A stretch of DNA of 64,000 nt from Pelagibius sp. (GTDB taxonomy: Bacteria; Pseudomonadota; Alphaproteobacteria; Kiloniellales; Kiloniellaceae). The notes under the pieces were generated by a model. That model was not told where the DNA came from and made no database searches. It saw only the letters and a program-made list of their open reading frames with translations. Within the stretch, counting starts at the first letter, position 1; the number at the start of each line of letters is the position of its first letter. Shown here one piece after another: positions 33,151 through 42,269 of this stretch. Both the position numbers and the translations under genes were made by a program. The stretch covers positions 1 to 64,000 of the forward strand of contig NZ_JANQOI010000137.1 of NCBI RefSeq assembly GCF_028289705.1. The letters are read 5' to 3'.

Positions 33151-34014
33151 TCAGGAGGCCGGACCGGTGGCAACCGGCGTATCGCCCGGCAAGCCCCATT
33201 CCGCCCAGGACCCGTCATAAAGGGCCACGTCGGGATGACCCAGCCGGTGCAGGGCCAGCGCGAGCACCGCCGCGGTGACCCCCGATCCGCAGGAGGTCAC
33301 GATCGGCCGGTCCAGGGAAACCCCCGCTGCCGTGAAGCGCTCCGCAAGGGCGGCGTTGTCCAGCAGGGTCTGGCGCGCCTGGTCGACCAATTCGGTGAAG
33401 GGCAGGTTGCGGCTGCCCGGGATGTGCCCGGAGCGCATGCCCTCGCGCGGTTCGGCTTCGCTGCCCTCGAAACGGGGCTGGCGGCGGGCGTCGACCACCT
33501 GCTCGCGCTGGTCGGTCAGGTTGCGCAGCACCTGGCTGCGGTCGCGCACGATCATGGCGTTGGCGCGGGCGGTGAAGTGACGCTCCTCCGGCCGGGCCGG
33601 ACCGTCTTCGACGGGGCGGCCCTCGTCCAGCCACTTGGGCAGCCCGCCGTCGAGCACGGCGACCTCGTGATGGTCGAAGTGGCGGAAGGTCCACCAGACC
33701 CGCGGCGCGCTCCAGATGCCGCGCTGGTCGTAGATCACCAGCCGCAGACCGTCGCCGAGGCCGAGGCGGCGGACCTTGGCGGAAAAGATGTGGGGCGGCG
33801 GCAGCATGTGGGGCAGGTCGCTGGCCGGGTCCGCGATCTCGTCGATGTCGAAGAACACTGCACCCGGAATGTGCTGGGATTCGAACTCGCGGCGCGGGTT
33901 CAGCCCCTCGTTGGGCAGGTAATAGCTGGCATCGACGATGCGCAGGTCCGGCGCCCCCAGGTTGGCGGCCAGCCATTCGGTTGTGACGAGTGCATCCCTG
34001 TCGAAGTCGACCAT
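33151..34014 (-). CDS. sseA: 3-mercaptopyruvate/thiosulfate sulfurtransferase
   Basis: A 287-residue protein with two rhodanese domains. The second bears the active-site loop SCGSGVTA with catalytic Cys242, the CGSGVTA type associated with 3-mercaptopyruvate sulfurtransferase. The N-terminal domain has VSxxW-like WLAANLGAPDLRIVDASYYLP and RPEFEx-like HIPGAVFFDIDEI. Start 34014 gives the standard N-terminus. It is next to alaX and cysK on the same strand, so cysteine/sulfur metabolism is the theme. Confidence 0.9.
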   Translation of the reverse strand: MVDFDRDALVTTEWLAANLGAPDLRIVDASYYLPNEGLNPRREFESQHIPGAVFFDIDEIADPASDLPHMLPPPHIFSAKVRRLGLGDGLRLVIYDQRGIWSAPRVWWTFRHFDHHEVAVLDGGLPKWLDEGRPVEDGPARPEERHFTARANAMIVRDRSQVLRNLTDQREQVVDARRQPRFEGSEAEPREGMRSGHIPGSRNLPFTELVDQARQTLLDNAALAERFTAAGVSLDRPIVTSCGSGVTAAVLALALHRLGHPDVALYDGSWAEWGLPGDTPVATGPAS

Positions 34015-34054
34015 ATCGGCTTTCGCTCCCCTGCAGCGGCTTGCCCGCCTGCGG

Positions 34055-34762
34055 CTATTCGTCAAAGAGAATGTTGATGCGCCGGTTCTGGCGCCCCTTG
34101 TTTTCGATCTTGCCGACTCTCACGCGCCCGATCTCGCCGGTTTGCCGCACATGGGTGCCACCGCAAGGCTGCAGGTCGACCCCGGGAATGTCCAGCAGCC
34201 GCACCCGGCCGCTGCCCATGGGCGGCTTCACCGACATGGTGCGCACCAGATCCGGCTGTGCCGTCAGCTCGTCTTCGCTGATCCACCGTGGGGTCACCGG
34301 GTGATCCGCCTCGATCAGGCGGTTGAGGGCCGCGGTGATGGCTTCCTTGTCCAACTGCGTGTCCGGCAGGTTGAAATCGAGCCGCCCCTTGGCGGCGCCA
34401 ATCTGTCCGCCGGTGACGTCGCCGGTCACCACGGAACAGAGCAGGTGCAGGCAGGTGTGCATGCGCATGTGGCGGTAGCGCCGCTCCCAGTCGACTTCCG
34501 CCTCTACCTTGGTGCCGGGCGCCGGGGCCGGGGTGCCGTCTTCCAGGACATGGACCACGTCCTCGTGGGTATCCCCCTTGACCGCATCGACCACGCGCAG
34601 CCGGGTGCCGTCCTCCAGTACGAGAAATCCGCTGTCGCCCGGCTGACCGCCACCCATGGGGTAGAAGACGGTGCGGTCGAGCCGCAGCCCTTCGGGCCCG
34701 GCGGCCGTGACGCTGGCCTCGCACCGCTTCAGGTAGGGGTCTTCGCGAAACAGCAGTTCCAT
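34055..34762 (-). CDS. Alanyl-tRNA editing protein AlaX
   Basis: A 235-residue trans-editing protein related to the AlaRS editing domain. Zinc ligands are HTCLH (about 102-106) and CGGTH (about 200-204). The N-terminal FYPMGGGQPGDSG is the AlaX/AlaRS editing hallmark. It hydrolyses Ser- or Gly-tRNA(Ala). It lies between sseA and cysK. It is longer than AlaX-S, and close to the AlaX-M type. Confidence 0.92.
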   Translation of the reverse strand: MELLFREDPYLKRCEASVTAAGPEGLRLDRTVFYPMGGGQPGDSGFLVLEDGTRLRVVDAVKGDTHEDVVHVLEDGTPAPAPGTKVEAEVDWERRYRHMRMHTCLHLLCSVVTGDVTGGQIGAAKGRLDFNLPDTQLDKEAITAALNRLIEADHPVTPRWISEDELTAQPDLVRTMSVKPPMGSGRVRLLDIPGVDLQPCGGTHVRQTGEIGRVRVGKIENKGRQNRRINILFDE

Positions 34763-34798
34763 GGTCCTCGTGTTCCGTTCCTGTCCGCTGTTACTTGC

Positions 34799-35809
34799 CT
34801 AGCTGCGCCAGGACAGCCAGTCCGGCACCGGCAGGTCTTTTTCGCGCAAAAACGCCGGATTGAACAGCTTGCTCTGATAGCGCATCCCGCCGTCGCAGAG
34901 GATTGTAACGATTCGATGGCCGGGTCCCAGCTTCCTGGCCAGGCGCAGGGCGCCCGCGACGTTGATCCCGCTGGATACGCCGAGGCAGAGCCCTTCGGAC
35001 TCCAGCATGTCGAAGACCAGCGGCACCGCCTCGGCATCCTGGATCTGGAGCGGCTCGTCGATTTCGGCGCCGTCGAGGTTGTCGGTGATGCGCCCCTGGC
35101 CGATGCCTTCGCTGATGGAGCTGCCTTCGGCCTTCAGTTCGCCATGGGCGTAGTAGTTGTAGAGCGCCGCGCCCATGGGGTCGGCCAGGCCGATCATCAC
35201 GTTCTTGTTGCGCTCCTTCAGCGCCATGGAGACCCCGGCCAGGGTGCCGCCGGTGCCGACGGCGCAGACGAAGGCATCCACCCGGCCGTCGGTCTGGTTC
35301 CAGATCTCCTGGCCCGTGGTCTCGTAGTGGCCGCGCCGGTTCGCCGTATTGTCGAATTGCCGGGCCCAGATCGCGCCGTTGGGGTCGCTTGCGTTCAGTT
35401 CCTTGGCCAAACGCTCGGAGACATGGACGTAGTTGTCCGGGTCGCGGTAGGGGACCGCCGGCACCTCGCGCAGTTCGGCGCCGGAGATGCGCAGCATGTC
35501 CTTCTTCTCCTGGCTCTGGGTGTCGGGGATGACGATGACCGTGCGATAGCCGCGGGCCCGGCCGACCAGGGCCAGGCCGATGCCGGTGTTGCCGGCGGTG
35601 CCCTCGACAATGACGCCGCCGGGCCGCAGGGCGCCGCGCTCCTCGGCGTCCTTGATGATCGCCCAGGCCGCCCGGTCCTTCACCGAGCCGCCGGGATTGA
35701 GGAATTCGGCCTTGCCGAGGATCTCACAGCCCGTCTCTTCGGAGAGCTTGCGCAGGCGAATGAGGGGCGTATTGCCGATCGTACCGACAAATCCATCGCT
35801 GACATCCAT
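34799..35809 (-). CDS. cysK: Cysteine synthase A
   Basis: A 336-residue PLP enzyme (O-acetylserine sulfhydrylase). The PLP lysine is in NPGGSVKDRAAW (about 45), the substrate loop is EGTAGNTGIGLALV, and the phosphate-binding loop is VGTGGTLAGV. The opening DGFVGTIGNTPLIRLRKLS supports start 35809, since upstream frame has no similarity. It makes cysteine from O-acetylserine and sulfide. Confidence 0.92.
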   Translation of the reverse strand: MDVSDGFVGTIGNTPLIRLRKLSEETGCEILGKAEFLNPGGSVKDRAAWAIIKDAEERGALRPGGVIVEGTAGNTGIGLALVGRARGYRTVIVIPDTQSQEKKDMLRISGAELREVPAVPYRDPDNYVHVSERLAKELNASDPNGAIWARQFDNTANRRGHYETTGQEIWNQTDGRVDAFVCAVGTGGTLAGVSMALKERNKNVMIGLADPMGAALYNYYAHGELKAEGSSISEGIGQGRITDNLDGAEIDEPLQIQDAEAVPLVFDMLESEGLCLGVSSGINVAGALRLARKLGPGHRIVTILCDGGMRYQSKLFNPAFLREKDLPVPDWLSWRS

Positions 35810-35985
35810 GAGATCCGGTTCCTTGCTAGGGGCGATTGGCTTGAGGCTATGGGCTGGAGGCATGGCTTGTGGCTTCCCCGACGGTTGGAGGCGGCTTAGC
35901 ACTGCCTGAAAGTCCTCACCGGCGTCAGCCGGGAAGGGCCGGACCCGTCGGCTTGGGTCCCTATTAGGCAGTACGTCGCCGTAGA

Positions 35986-36597
35986 TTACTTCCAAATACG
36001 CACAATCTCTGTGCAATTCAAGGCCAGCCACTGCAGGGCGACCACGGCGGTGAAGTTGGCGATGGCGCCCTCGGACAGCAGTTTCAGGGCCTGGGGGCGG
36101 GGCAGGGGCAGCACCCGGATGTCTTCGCCCTCGTGTTCCAGGCCATGCAGGCCGCCGGCCGCGCTGGCGTCGACCCTTCCGCAGAACAGCGTCAGGGTTT
36201 CCGAGGAGCCGCCCGGGCTCACGAGGTAGCGGCCGATCGGCTCCAGGGCGGAAATCTCGCAGCCCGCTTCCTCCATCGCTTCGCGGCGCACCACCGCTTC
36301 GGCCGTCTCGCCGGGATCGATGATTCCCGCCACGATTTCAATCAGCCAGGGTTCCTCGCCCGCGGCATAGGCCCCGACCCGGAACTGCTCGATCATTACC
36401 ACCTGGTCCAGGGCCGGGTCGTAGAGCAGCACCGCGGCGGCGTGGCCGCGCTCGAAGACCTCGCGCCGCATTTCCGCGGTCCAGCCGCCGTCGAACTTGC
36501 TGTGGCGCAGGCGGTAGCGGTCGATCTGGAAATAGCCCTTGAAGGCCTCGGTCTTCTCGATGATCTCGATGCGCGGGTCGCGGTCGGCTTTGTCCAT
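35986..36597 (-). CDS. nudF: NUDIX hydrolase, ADP-ribose pyrophosphatase-like
   Basis: A 203-residue NUDIX protein. The NUDIX box runs AGIIDPGETAEAVVRREAMEEAGCEI (read as GX5EX7REUXEEXGU, with REAMEEAG visible). It also has FRVGAY and WLIEIVAG before it, as in ADP-ribose pyrophosphatases that cut ADP-ribose to AMP and ribose-5-phosphate. It is on the same strand as cysK, and divergent from the OsmC fusion gene. Confidence 0.9.
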   Translation of the reverse strand: MDKADRDPRIEIIEKTEAFKGYFQIDRYRLRHSKFDGGWTAEMRREVFERGHAAAVLLYDPALDQVVMIEQFRVGAYAAGEEPWLIEIVAGIIDPGETAEAVVRREAMEEAGCEISALEPIGRYLVSPGGSSETLTLFCGRVDASAAGGLHGLEHEGEDIRVLPLPRPQALKLLSEGAIANFTAVVALQWLALNCTEIVRIWK

Positions 36598-36773
36598 GCC
36601 TCTGGTCCTGGGTGATGGGCTTGTGGTGCTGTCTCAGACGGGTGTAACGCAGCATTGGTTTACGGCATCTCCGTCGCGCCGGATAGCGGCGGTCCAGCTT
36701 GCCAAGATATTGAATGGCATGTTCCGATCCTCCTGCCGGCGCCGGCGACCCTAGCTAAACGGAGACCACGTCC

Positions 36774-37997
36774 ATGGCAATGAAGAGCGAGAAACTGACC
36801 TTTGCGGGCTCCAGCGGGGAGATGCTGGCAGCGCGGCTGGACCTGCCGGCGGGCCCGCCGCGGGCCTATGCCCTTTTTGCCCACTGCTTTACCTGCACCA
36901 AGGACATCTTCGCCGCCTCGCGGATCGCCGGAGCCCTCGCGGAGCAGGGCATTGCCGTCCTGCGCTTCGATTTCACCGGGCTCGGCGCCAGCGAGGGGGA
37001 CTTCGCCAACACCAACTTCTCCTCCAACGTCGAGGATCTGGTGCGGGCGGCCGATCATTTGCGGGAGACCCGCCAGGCCCCGAAACTGATCATCGGCCAC
37101 AGCCTGGGCGGGGCGGCGGTGCTGGCGGCGGCGGGCAAGGTGCCGGAGGCGGTAGCAGTGGCGACCATCGGGGCGCCGGCGGAACCGGCCCACGTGGCGC
37201 ATCATTTCACCGAGGCGCGCGAGGAAATCGACGCCAAGGGCGAGGCGGAGGTGCTGCTGGTCGGCCGCCCCTTCACCATCAAGAAGCAGTTCCTGGAGGA
37301 TATCGAGGCGCAGCGCCTGGAAGACGCCATCGCCGGCATGAAGAAAGCCCTGATCGTCTTCCATGCGCCCCGGGATCAGACCGTCGGGATCGAGAACGCG
37401 GGCAAGATCTTCGGTGCCGCGAGACATCCGAAGAGCTTCGTGTCGCTGGACGATGCCGATCATCTGCTGAGCCGGAAGGTCGATGCGATCTACGTCGCCA
37501 ATGTGCTGGGTGCCTGGGCCGCGCGCTATCTGGGCGACCTCGATGTCGCGGCGGCGCCGGCGGCGCGGGCGGGCACCGTGGTGGTGCAGGAGACCGGGGA
37601 GGGGCGCTTCACTCAGGCCATCGCGGCCGGGCCGCACAAGCTCCGCGCCGACGAGCCGGAAAGCTATGGCGGACTCGATTCCGGCCCCTCGCCTTACGAT
37701 CTGCTGCTGGCCGGTCTCGGCGCCTGTACCTCGATGACCCTGCGCCTCTACGCCGAACACAAGAAGATCCCTCTCGAGGGGGTCCAGGTGACTCTCACCC
37801 ATGACAAGATCCACGCCGTCGACTGCGAGGAGTGCGAGACCAAAGCGGGCAAGATCGACCGGATCGAGCGGAGCGTGCGCGTGACCGGCGCTCTCGACGA
37901 AGACCAGCGCAAGCGTCTGCTGGCCATGGCCGATCGCTGCCCGGTGCACCGCACCCTGGAGAGCGAGGTCCAGGTCGTGACCAAGATGGCGGACTGA
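36774..37997 (+). CDS. Fusion of alpha/beta hydrolase and OsmC-like peroxidase domain
   Basis: A 407-residue fusion. Residues 1-255 are an alpha/beta hydrolase with nucleophile elbow GHSLGG (Ser110), Asp near HAPRDQ, and His230 in DDADHLL. Residues 265-407 are an OsmC/Ohr-type thiol peroxidase domain with Cys318 in GLGACTSMT and Cys389 in RCPVHRTLE. The bifunctional form is widespread in proteobacteria and is thought to remove organic peroxides together with an esterase function. The gene is divergent from nudF. Confidence 0.93.
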   Translation: MAMKSEKLTFAGSSGEMLAARLDLPAGPPRAYALFAHCFTCTKDIFAASRIAGALAEQGIAVLRFDFTGLGASEGDFANTNFSSNVEDLVRAADHLRETRQAPKLIIGHSLGGAAVLAAAGKVPEAVAVATIGAPAEPAHVAHHFTEAREEIDAKGEAEVLLVGRPFTIKKQFLEDIEAQRLEDAIAGMKKALIVFHAPRDQTVGIENAGKIFGAARHPKSFVSLDDADHLLSRKVDAIYVANVLGAWAARYLGDLDVAAAPAARAGTVVVQETGEGRFTQAIAAGPHKLRADEPESYGGLDSGPSPYDLLLAGLGACTSMTLRLYAEHKKIPLEGVQVTLTHDKIHAVDCEECETKAGKIDRIERSVRVTGALDEDQRKRLLAMADRCPVHRTLESEVQVVTKMAD

Positions 37998-38558
37998 CCC
38001 GCGGGCGTCGCCGGAACCGACCCAAGGGGTGCCGGGGCGGATGGGTCGCATATGGTTCAGGGATTGTCGCAAACCTACAACTCGCGGGTTTCAGGCGACG
38101 ATAAAGTCTGCTAGGCTCTTGGTTGAAAAGAACAAAACCGATCCGGGCCAGCGGCGGGACAATGCGCCGCGGCACCCGGCATCGGCATAAGAAAGAGAGT
38201 TTTTTGAGCAACAGGGAAGGTTTGGGGTTTGCGGATAACCGCTGACAATTCGGGGTCAGCGGCCGAGGTAGGAGTTGACCCTGAGGTCAGAGCCGCTTGG
38301 CGGCAGGGGCCGCCGGTAGCGGCTTGTCAAAAGTGATCCACCGATCTTGCAGACCCTGGAAAGAGGGGAGCGCGCCTTTTGGCGCGCCTGAATTTTGGCA
38401 ATCGATACGGTTTGACCGGCCACGAAAACGTGATCACGTTTGGATCCGGCAAGGCGGTCACATCGGTTCGTGAAGAGCGGGTTGGCATAAATCGAGCTGA
38501 GCCCTGACGCGGCATGCCGTCGGCAGGCTCCGAACAAGTTCACCAGGGAGACATGCAT
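37998..38558. promoter_or_regulatory. Hairpin-rich leader of the peptide transporter operon
   Basis: A 561-base gap. Four hairpins lie in 38239-38387: 38239-38246 with 38255-38262 (8 bp), 38276-38280 with 38285-38289, 38291-38297 with 38318-38324 plus an inner 6 bp stem, and 38370-38376 with 38381-38387 (TTTT loop). A perfect 16-base palindrome is at 38426-38441. No gene is visible. Some hairpins may end the OsmC fusion transcript; the palindrome looks like an operator of the downstream operon. Confidence 0.6.
38426..38441. promoter_or_regulatory. Perfect 16-base palindrome, candidate operator
   Basis: AAACGTGATCACGTTT reads the same on both strands. It is about 120 bases before the peptide binding-protein gene and outside any coding region. 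A dimeric regulator is the likely binder; it does not match a motif I know for certain. Confidence 0.6.
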
Positions 38559-40265
38559 ATGACTAAAGAGTTGGAAACCATCAACGGCAAGCCGCTTCAC
38601 CCCGGCGTCGAAGAGCTTTGTGAGCAGTTCAAGAGCGGCAAGTTGGACCGCCGCGAGTTCGTGCGGCTGAGTGCCTTCCTGGGAGTTTCGGCTGCCTCGG
38701 CCTATGCCTTTGCGGGCGATCCCAGCGGCGGCCTCTTCAAGGCGGCGGCGGCGGAGACGCCGAAGGCCGGCGGCATCCTGCGCCTTGCCATGCTGGTCCA
38801 GGAGATGGTGGACCCGGCGACCTTCGATTGGACCGAGAAGTCGAACCAGGCCCGCCACATCGTCGAATACATGACCATCACCGGCCCGGATAACATCACG
38901 CGGCCCTACCTCGCGGAAAGCTGGGAGGCGTCAGACGACCTGAAGACTTGGACCTTCAAGCTGCGCCAGGGCGTCAAGTGGAACAACGGTGACGACTTCA
39001 ACGCCGACGACGTGGTGTTCAACTTCACCCGCTGGCTGGATCCGAAGACCGGCTCGTCGAACCTCGGCCTCTTCTCGGCCATGACTGAGGAATATGACAC
39101 GGGCGAGAAGGACGACAGCGGCAACCCCAAGATGGGCAACCGGATGACCGAAGGCGCGGTCGAGAAGGTGGACGACCACACCGTGCGTCTGCATCTCAAC
39201 TCGCCGGTTCTGTCGATGCCGGAGAACCTCTACAACTACCCGACCGCCATCGTGCACCGGAACTTCGAGAAGGAGGGTGGCGATCTCTCCAAGAACCCGG
39301 TGGGCACCGGCGCCTTCGAACTGGTCGACTTTGCGGTCGGCGAGAAGTGCATTCTGCGCAAGCGCCAGGATCCCTACTGGGGTGGCGAGGTCTACCTCGA
39401 CGAAATCCACTACATCGACACCGGGCAGGATGCCGCGGCGGCCATCGCGGCGCTGGCTTCCAAGCAGGTCGACGCCGTCTACCGGCTGGACATCTCCTCC
39501 ATTGAGATCGCGGAACGGGTGCCCGGTGTAGTGATTTCCCAGGCCGTCACGGCGCAGACCGGCGTCATTCGCATGAAGGTGACCGAGGCGCCCTTCGACA
39601 ACCCGAAGGTGCGGCAGGCAATGGCGCTGGCTGCCGACAATGATCAGAACCTCCAGCTGGCCCACCGCGGCCTCGGCTCGATCGGCGAAAACCATCATGT
39701 CGGCGAGATCCATCCGGAGTACGCCAAGCTGCCGCCGCTGAAGCGCGACGTGGCCAAGGCCAAGGCTCTGCTGGCGGAAGCCGGCTATCCCGACGGTCTC
39801 AAGGTGACCTGCAATGTCGGCAACACCGACGGCACCTGGCAGCAGGATTCGGTCCAGGTTCTGAAGGAACAGGTGGCCGAGGCCGGCATCGATATCGGCA
39901 TCAACGTCATGCCGGCGGCCCAGTATTGGGAAGTCTGGGACAAGGCGCCTTTCAGCCTGACCGCCTGGACCCACCGTCCGCTGGGCACCATGGTCTTGAG
40001 CCTGGCCTACCGGCGCGGCGTGCCGTGGAACGAGGCGAGCTACGACAACCCGGCCTTCGACGAGGCCCTGAACGCGGCCGAAGCCATTCTCGACGTGGAA
40101 AAGCGCCGCGAAGCCATGGCCAAGGTGGAAAAGATCCTTCAGGACGACGCCATCATGGTTCAGCCCTTCTTCCGCTCGGTCTTCACCGCGACGACCGACA
40201 AGGTCAAGGGCTACAGCACCCATCCGACGCTCTATCACCAGTTCAACGGCGTCTGGCTGGCATAG
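38559..40265 (+). CDS. Peptide/dipeptide ABC transporter substrate-binding protein with Tat signal
   Basis: A 568-residue SBP_bac_5 family binding protein. The N-terminus carries a twin-arginine signal ([12 protein letters not shown]) followed by a hydrophobic stretch and AFAGDP. The core motifs are [41 protein letters not shown], seen here in pieces. It should bind a peptide, opine or similar ligand. The ATG at 38559 has CAGGGAG at good spacing; an ATG 6 bases earlier is also in frame. Export folded through Tat is an inference. First gene of the operon with permeases and fused ATPase. Confidence 0.92.
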   Translation: MTKELETINGKPLHPGVEELCEQFKSGKLDRREFVRLSAFLGVSAASAYAFAGDPSGGLFKAAAAETPKAGGILRLAMLVQEMVDPATFDWTEKSNQARHIVEYMTITGPDNITRPYLAESWEASDDLKTWTFKLRQGVKWNNGDDFNADDVVFNFTRWLDPKTGSSNLGLFSAMTEEYDTGEKDDSGNPKMGNRMTEGAVEKVDDHTVRLHLNSPVLSMPENLYNYPTAIVHRNFEKEGGDLSKNPVGTGAFELVDFAVGEKCILRKRQDPYWGGEVYLDEIHYIDTGQDAAAAIAALASKQVDAVYRLDISSIEIAERVPGVVISQAVTAQTGVIRMKVTEAPFDNPKVRQAMALAADNDQNLQLAHRGLGSIGENHHVGEIHPEYAKLPPLKRDVAKAKALLAEAGYPDGLKVTCNVGNTDGTWQQDSVQVLKEQVAEAGIDIGINVMPAAQYWEVWDKAPFSLTAWTHRPLGTMVLSLAYRRGVPWNEASYDNPAFDEALNAAEAILDVEKRREAMAKVEKILQDDAIMVQPFFRSVFTATTDKVKGYSTHPTLYHQFNGVWLA

Positions 40266-40273
40266 TGAGGAAG

Positions 40274-40301
40274 AGGCCGCGGAGCTTCGGCGCCGCGGCC
40301 T
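40274..40301 (+). terminator. Hairpin after the binding-protein gene
   Basis: AGGCCGCGG at 40274-40282 pairs with CCGCGGCCT at 40293-40301. It sits just after the stop and 110 bases before the permease gene. No T-run follows, so it probably differentiates expression within the operon rather than ending it. Confidence 0.6.
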
Positions 40302-40413
40302 TCTCGATTTTGGGCGCCGGGATGACCCGTCGCCACCGCTTCGAAAGTCCGCAGGTCTGAAGAGTGCGAAGCGCTGCAGACCGCTATCGGGGGGACGGGA
40401 AGGCTAGGAAGCG

Positions 40414-41361
40414 ATGCTGATATTCATTGCGCGACGCATAGGCACCATGGTGCTGACGATGCTGGTCGTGTCTCTGCTTCTGTTCTTGCTGCTGGAGATC
40501 AATGTCGAGGGCGTGGCCATCAAGGTCCTCGGCCCCTACACCTCTGACGAGCAGCGCGAGATCTGGCTGGAAGACAACGGCTATTTCGATCCCATGCCGG
40601 TGCGCTACGCGCGCTGGGTCGGCAATGCTGTGGTTGGCGACTTCGGGGATTCGGTGCGCTTTAAGGTGCCGGTCTCGGAGATTCTGCCGGGGCGGATCTG
40701 GAACACCGCGATCCTCGGCTTCTGGGCGCTTCTGATCGCTTCCATCATCGGGCTGTTCCTGGGCGTCATCGCCGGTATGCGCGAGGGGTCCGGACTTGAC
40801 CGCACGGTCTCCGTCGGCTCCATCGTGACCACCTCGGTGCCGGAGATCGCCAGTGCACCGCTGCTCTCCGCGCTCTTCGTGTTCTATCTGCCCCAGGTGA
40901 TCGGCTGGGGCCTTCCCGGAACCAGTTCCATGGCATCCGGCTTCGACTGGGTTCAGCTGGTGCTGCCGATCATGGTGCTGGTGCTTTACGACTTCGGCTA
41001 CATCGCGCGCATGACCCGGGCCTCCATGGCCGAAGTCATGATGACCCACTACATCCGCACCGCGGTGCTGAAGGGCCTGCCCTACGGAACGGTGATCCGA
41101 AAGCATGCCCTGCGCAATGCGCTGATCGCGCCCTTCACGGTGATCATGCTGCAGATCAACTGGCTGCTGTCGGGCGTCATCGTCGTCGAGGTCTTCTTCG
41201 CCTACAAGGGCTTCGGGGCGCTGCTTCTGGAGGCTTCGCTGAACCAGGACATCTTCCTGATCGAGGCCTGTGCCATGGTGGCGGTCTTCGTTGCCGTGGG
41301 GACACAGACCCTGGCCGACATCGGCTACACCTACCTCAACCCCCGTATCCGGTTCAGCTAG
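40414..41361 (+). CDS. Peptide ABC transporter permease, DppB/OppB type
   Basis: A 315-residue inner-membrane permease with an N-terminal helix (IFIARRIGTMVLTMLVVSLLLFLL), about six segments in all, and the binding-protein-dependent transport motif (TAVLKGLPYGTVIRKHALRNAL). AGGAAG precedes the ATG. It pairs with the DppC-like permease ten bases further on. Confidence 0.93.
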   Translation: MLIFIARRIGTMVLTMLVVSLLLFLLLEINVEGVAIKVLGPYTSDEQREIWLEDNGYFDPMPVRYARWVGNAVVGDFGDSVRFKVPVSEILPGRIWNTAILGFWALLIASIIGLFLGVIAGMREGSGLDRTVSVGSIVTTSVPEIASAPLLSALFVFYLPQVIGWGLPGTSSMASGFDWVQLVLPIMVLVLYDFGYIARMTRASMAEVMMTHYIRTAVLKGLPYGTVIRKHALRNALIAPFTVIMLQINWLLSGVIVVEVFFAYKGFGALLLEASLNQDIFLIEACAMVAVFVAVGTQTLADIGYTYLNPRIRFS

Positions 41362-41370
41362 GAGGGCGCG

Positions 41371-42258
41371 ATGACGGAAGATGCCATTTCGGCCCCGCGC
41401 CGCGAGTCCTCTCTGATCCGCCTCGTCAAGGGCATGGCGCTGATCCGCGAAAGCTGGGTCGGCATGATCGGCCTCGGGATCATTTTCTTCTGGGTCTTGG
41501 TGGCGTTCTTTGCCGATGTGCTGGCGCCCTTTCCGCCCAATTCCCCCGGGGCGCCGATGACCTTGCCGGGCGGCCCGGCCATCGACGGCACCAGCATTCA
41601 CTGGCTGGGCACCGACCATCTGGGGCGCGACATTCTCTCGCGGATCATCTACGGCTCGCGCCAGGTGCTGCTCTATGCGCCCCTGGCCACGGTCTGCGCC
41701 TATGCGGTGGGCATTCCCATGGGCCTTGCCGCCGGCTACCGCCGCGGCTTGACGGACGATGTGCTTTCGTTCATCGCCAACGTCATTCTCTCCTTCCCGG
41801 TGCTGGTGCTCTACATCATCATCATCGCCACCATCGGCGCTTCCGGCTTCAACATCGTGATCGCCGTCACCTTCGCCTCGGCACCCGGCATCATGCGTAT
41901 CGTGCGCGGACTGGTGCTCGACCTGCGTAATCGTGAGTACGTCTTCGCCGCCGAGACGCGTGGCGAATCGTCCTGGCGGATCATGATGGTGGAGATTCTG
42001 CCCAATGCGCGCGGCCCGCTGATCGTCGACTCCTGCCTGCGCCTGGGTTACGTGATCATCACCATCGGGACGCTCGGCTTCCTAGGCCTCGGCCTGCCGC
42101 CGCCCGATCCCGACTGGGGCGGGATGATCACCGAGACCCGGACCTTCATTCCCTTCATGCCGCATATGGCGGTCTTCCCCTGCATTGCGATTTCCTCGCT
42201 GGTGCTTGGTTTCAACCTGCTGGCCGACGGCCTGCGCGAAGTCTCCTTGCGGGACTAG
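41371..42258 (+). CDS. Peptide ABC transporter permease, DppC/OppC type
   Basis: A 295-residue permease. Its N-terminal segment is followed by an exposed loop containing HWLGTDHLGRDILSRIIYGSR, the DppC/OppC hallmark. The cytoplasmic coupling loop is AAETRGESSWRIMMVEILPNA. AGGAGGG precedes the ATG. Confidence 0.94.
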   Translation: MTEDAISAPRRESSLIRLVKGMALIRESWVGMIGLGIIFFWVLVAFFADVLAPFPPNSPGAPMTLPGGPAIDGTSIHWLGTDHLGRDILSRIIYGSRQVLLYAPLATVCAYAVGIPMGLAAGYRRGLTDDVLSFIANVILSFPVLVLYIIIIATIGASGFNIVIAVTFASAPGIMRIVRGLVLDLRNREYVFAAETRGESSWRIMMVEILPNARGPLIVDSCLRLGYVIITIGTLGFLGLGLPPPDPDWGGMITETRTFIPFMPHMAVFPCIAISSLVLGFNLLADGLREVSLRD

Positions 42259-42269
42259 AGGAGGACGTC

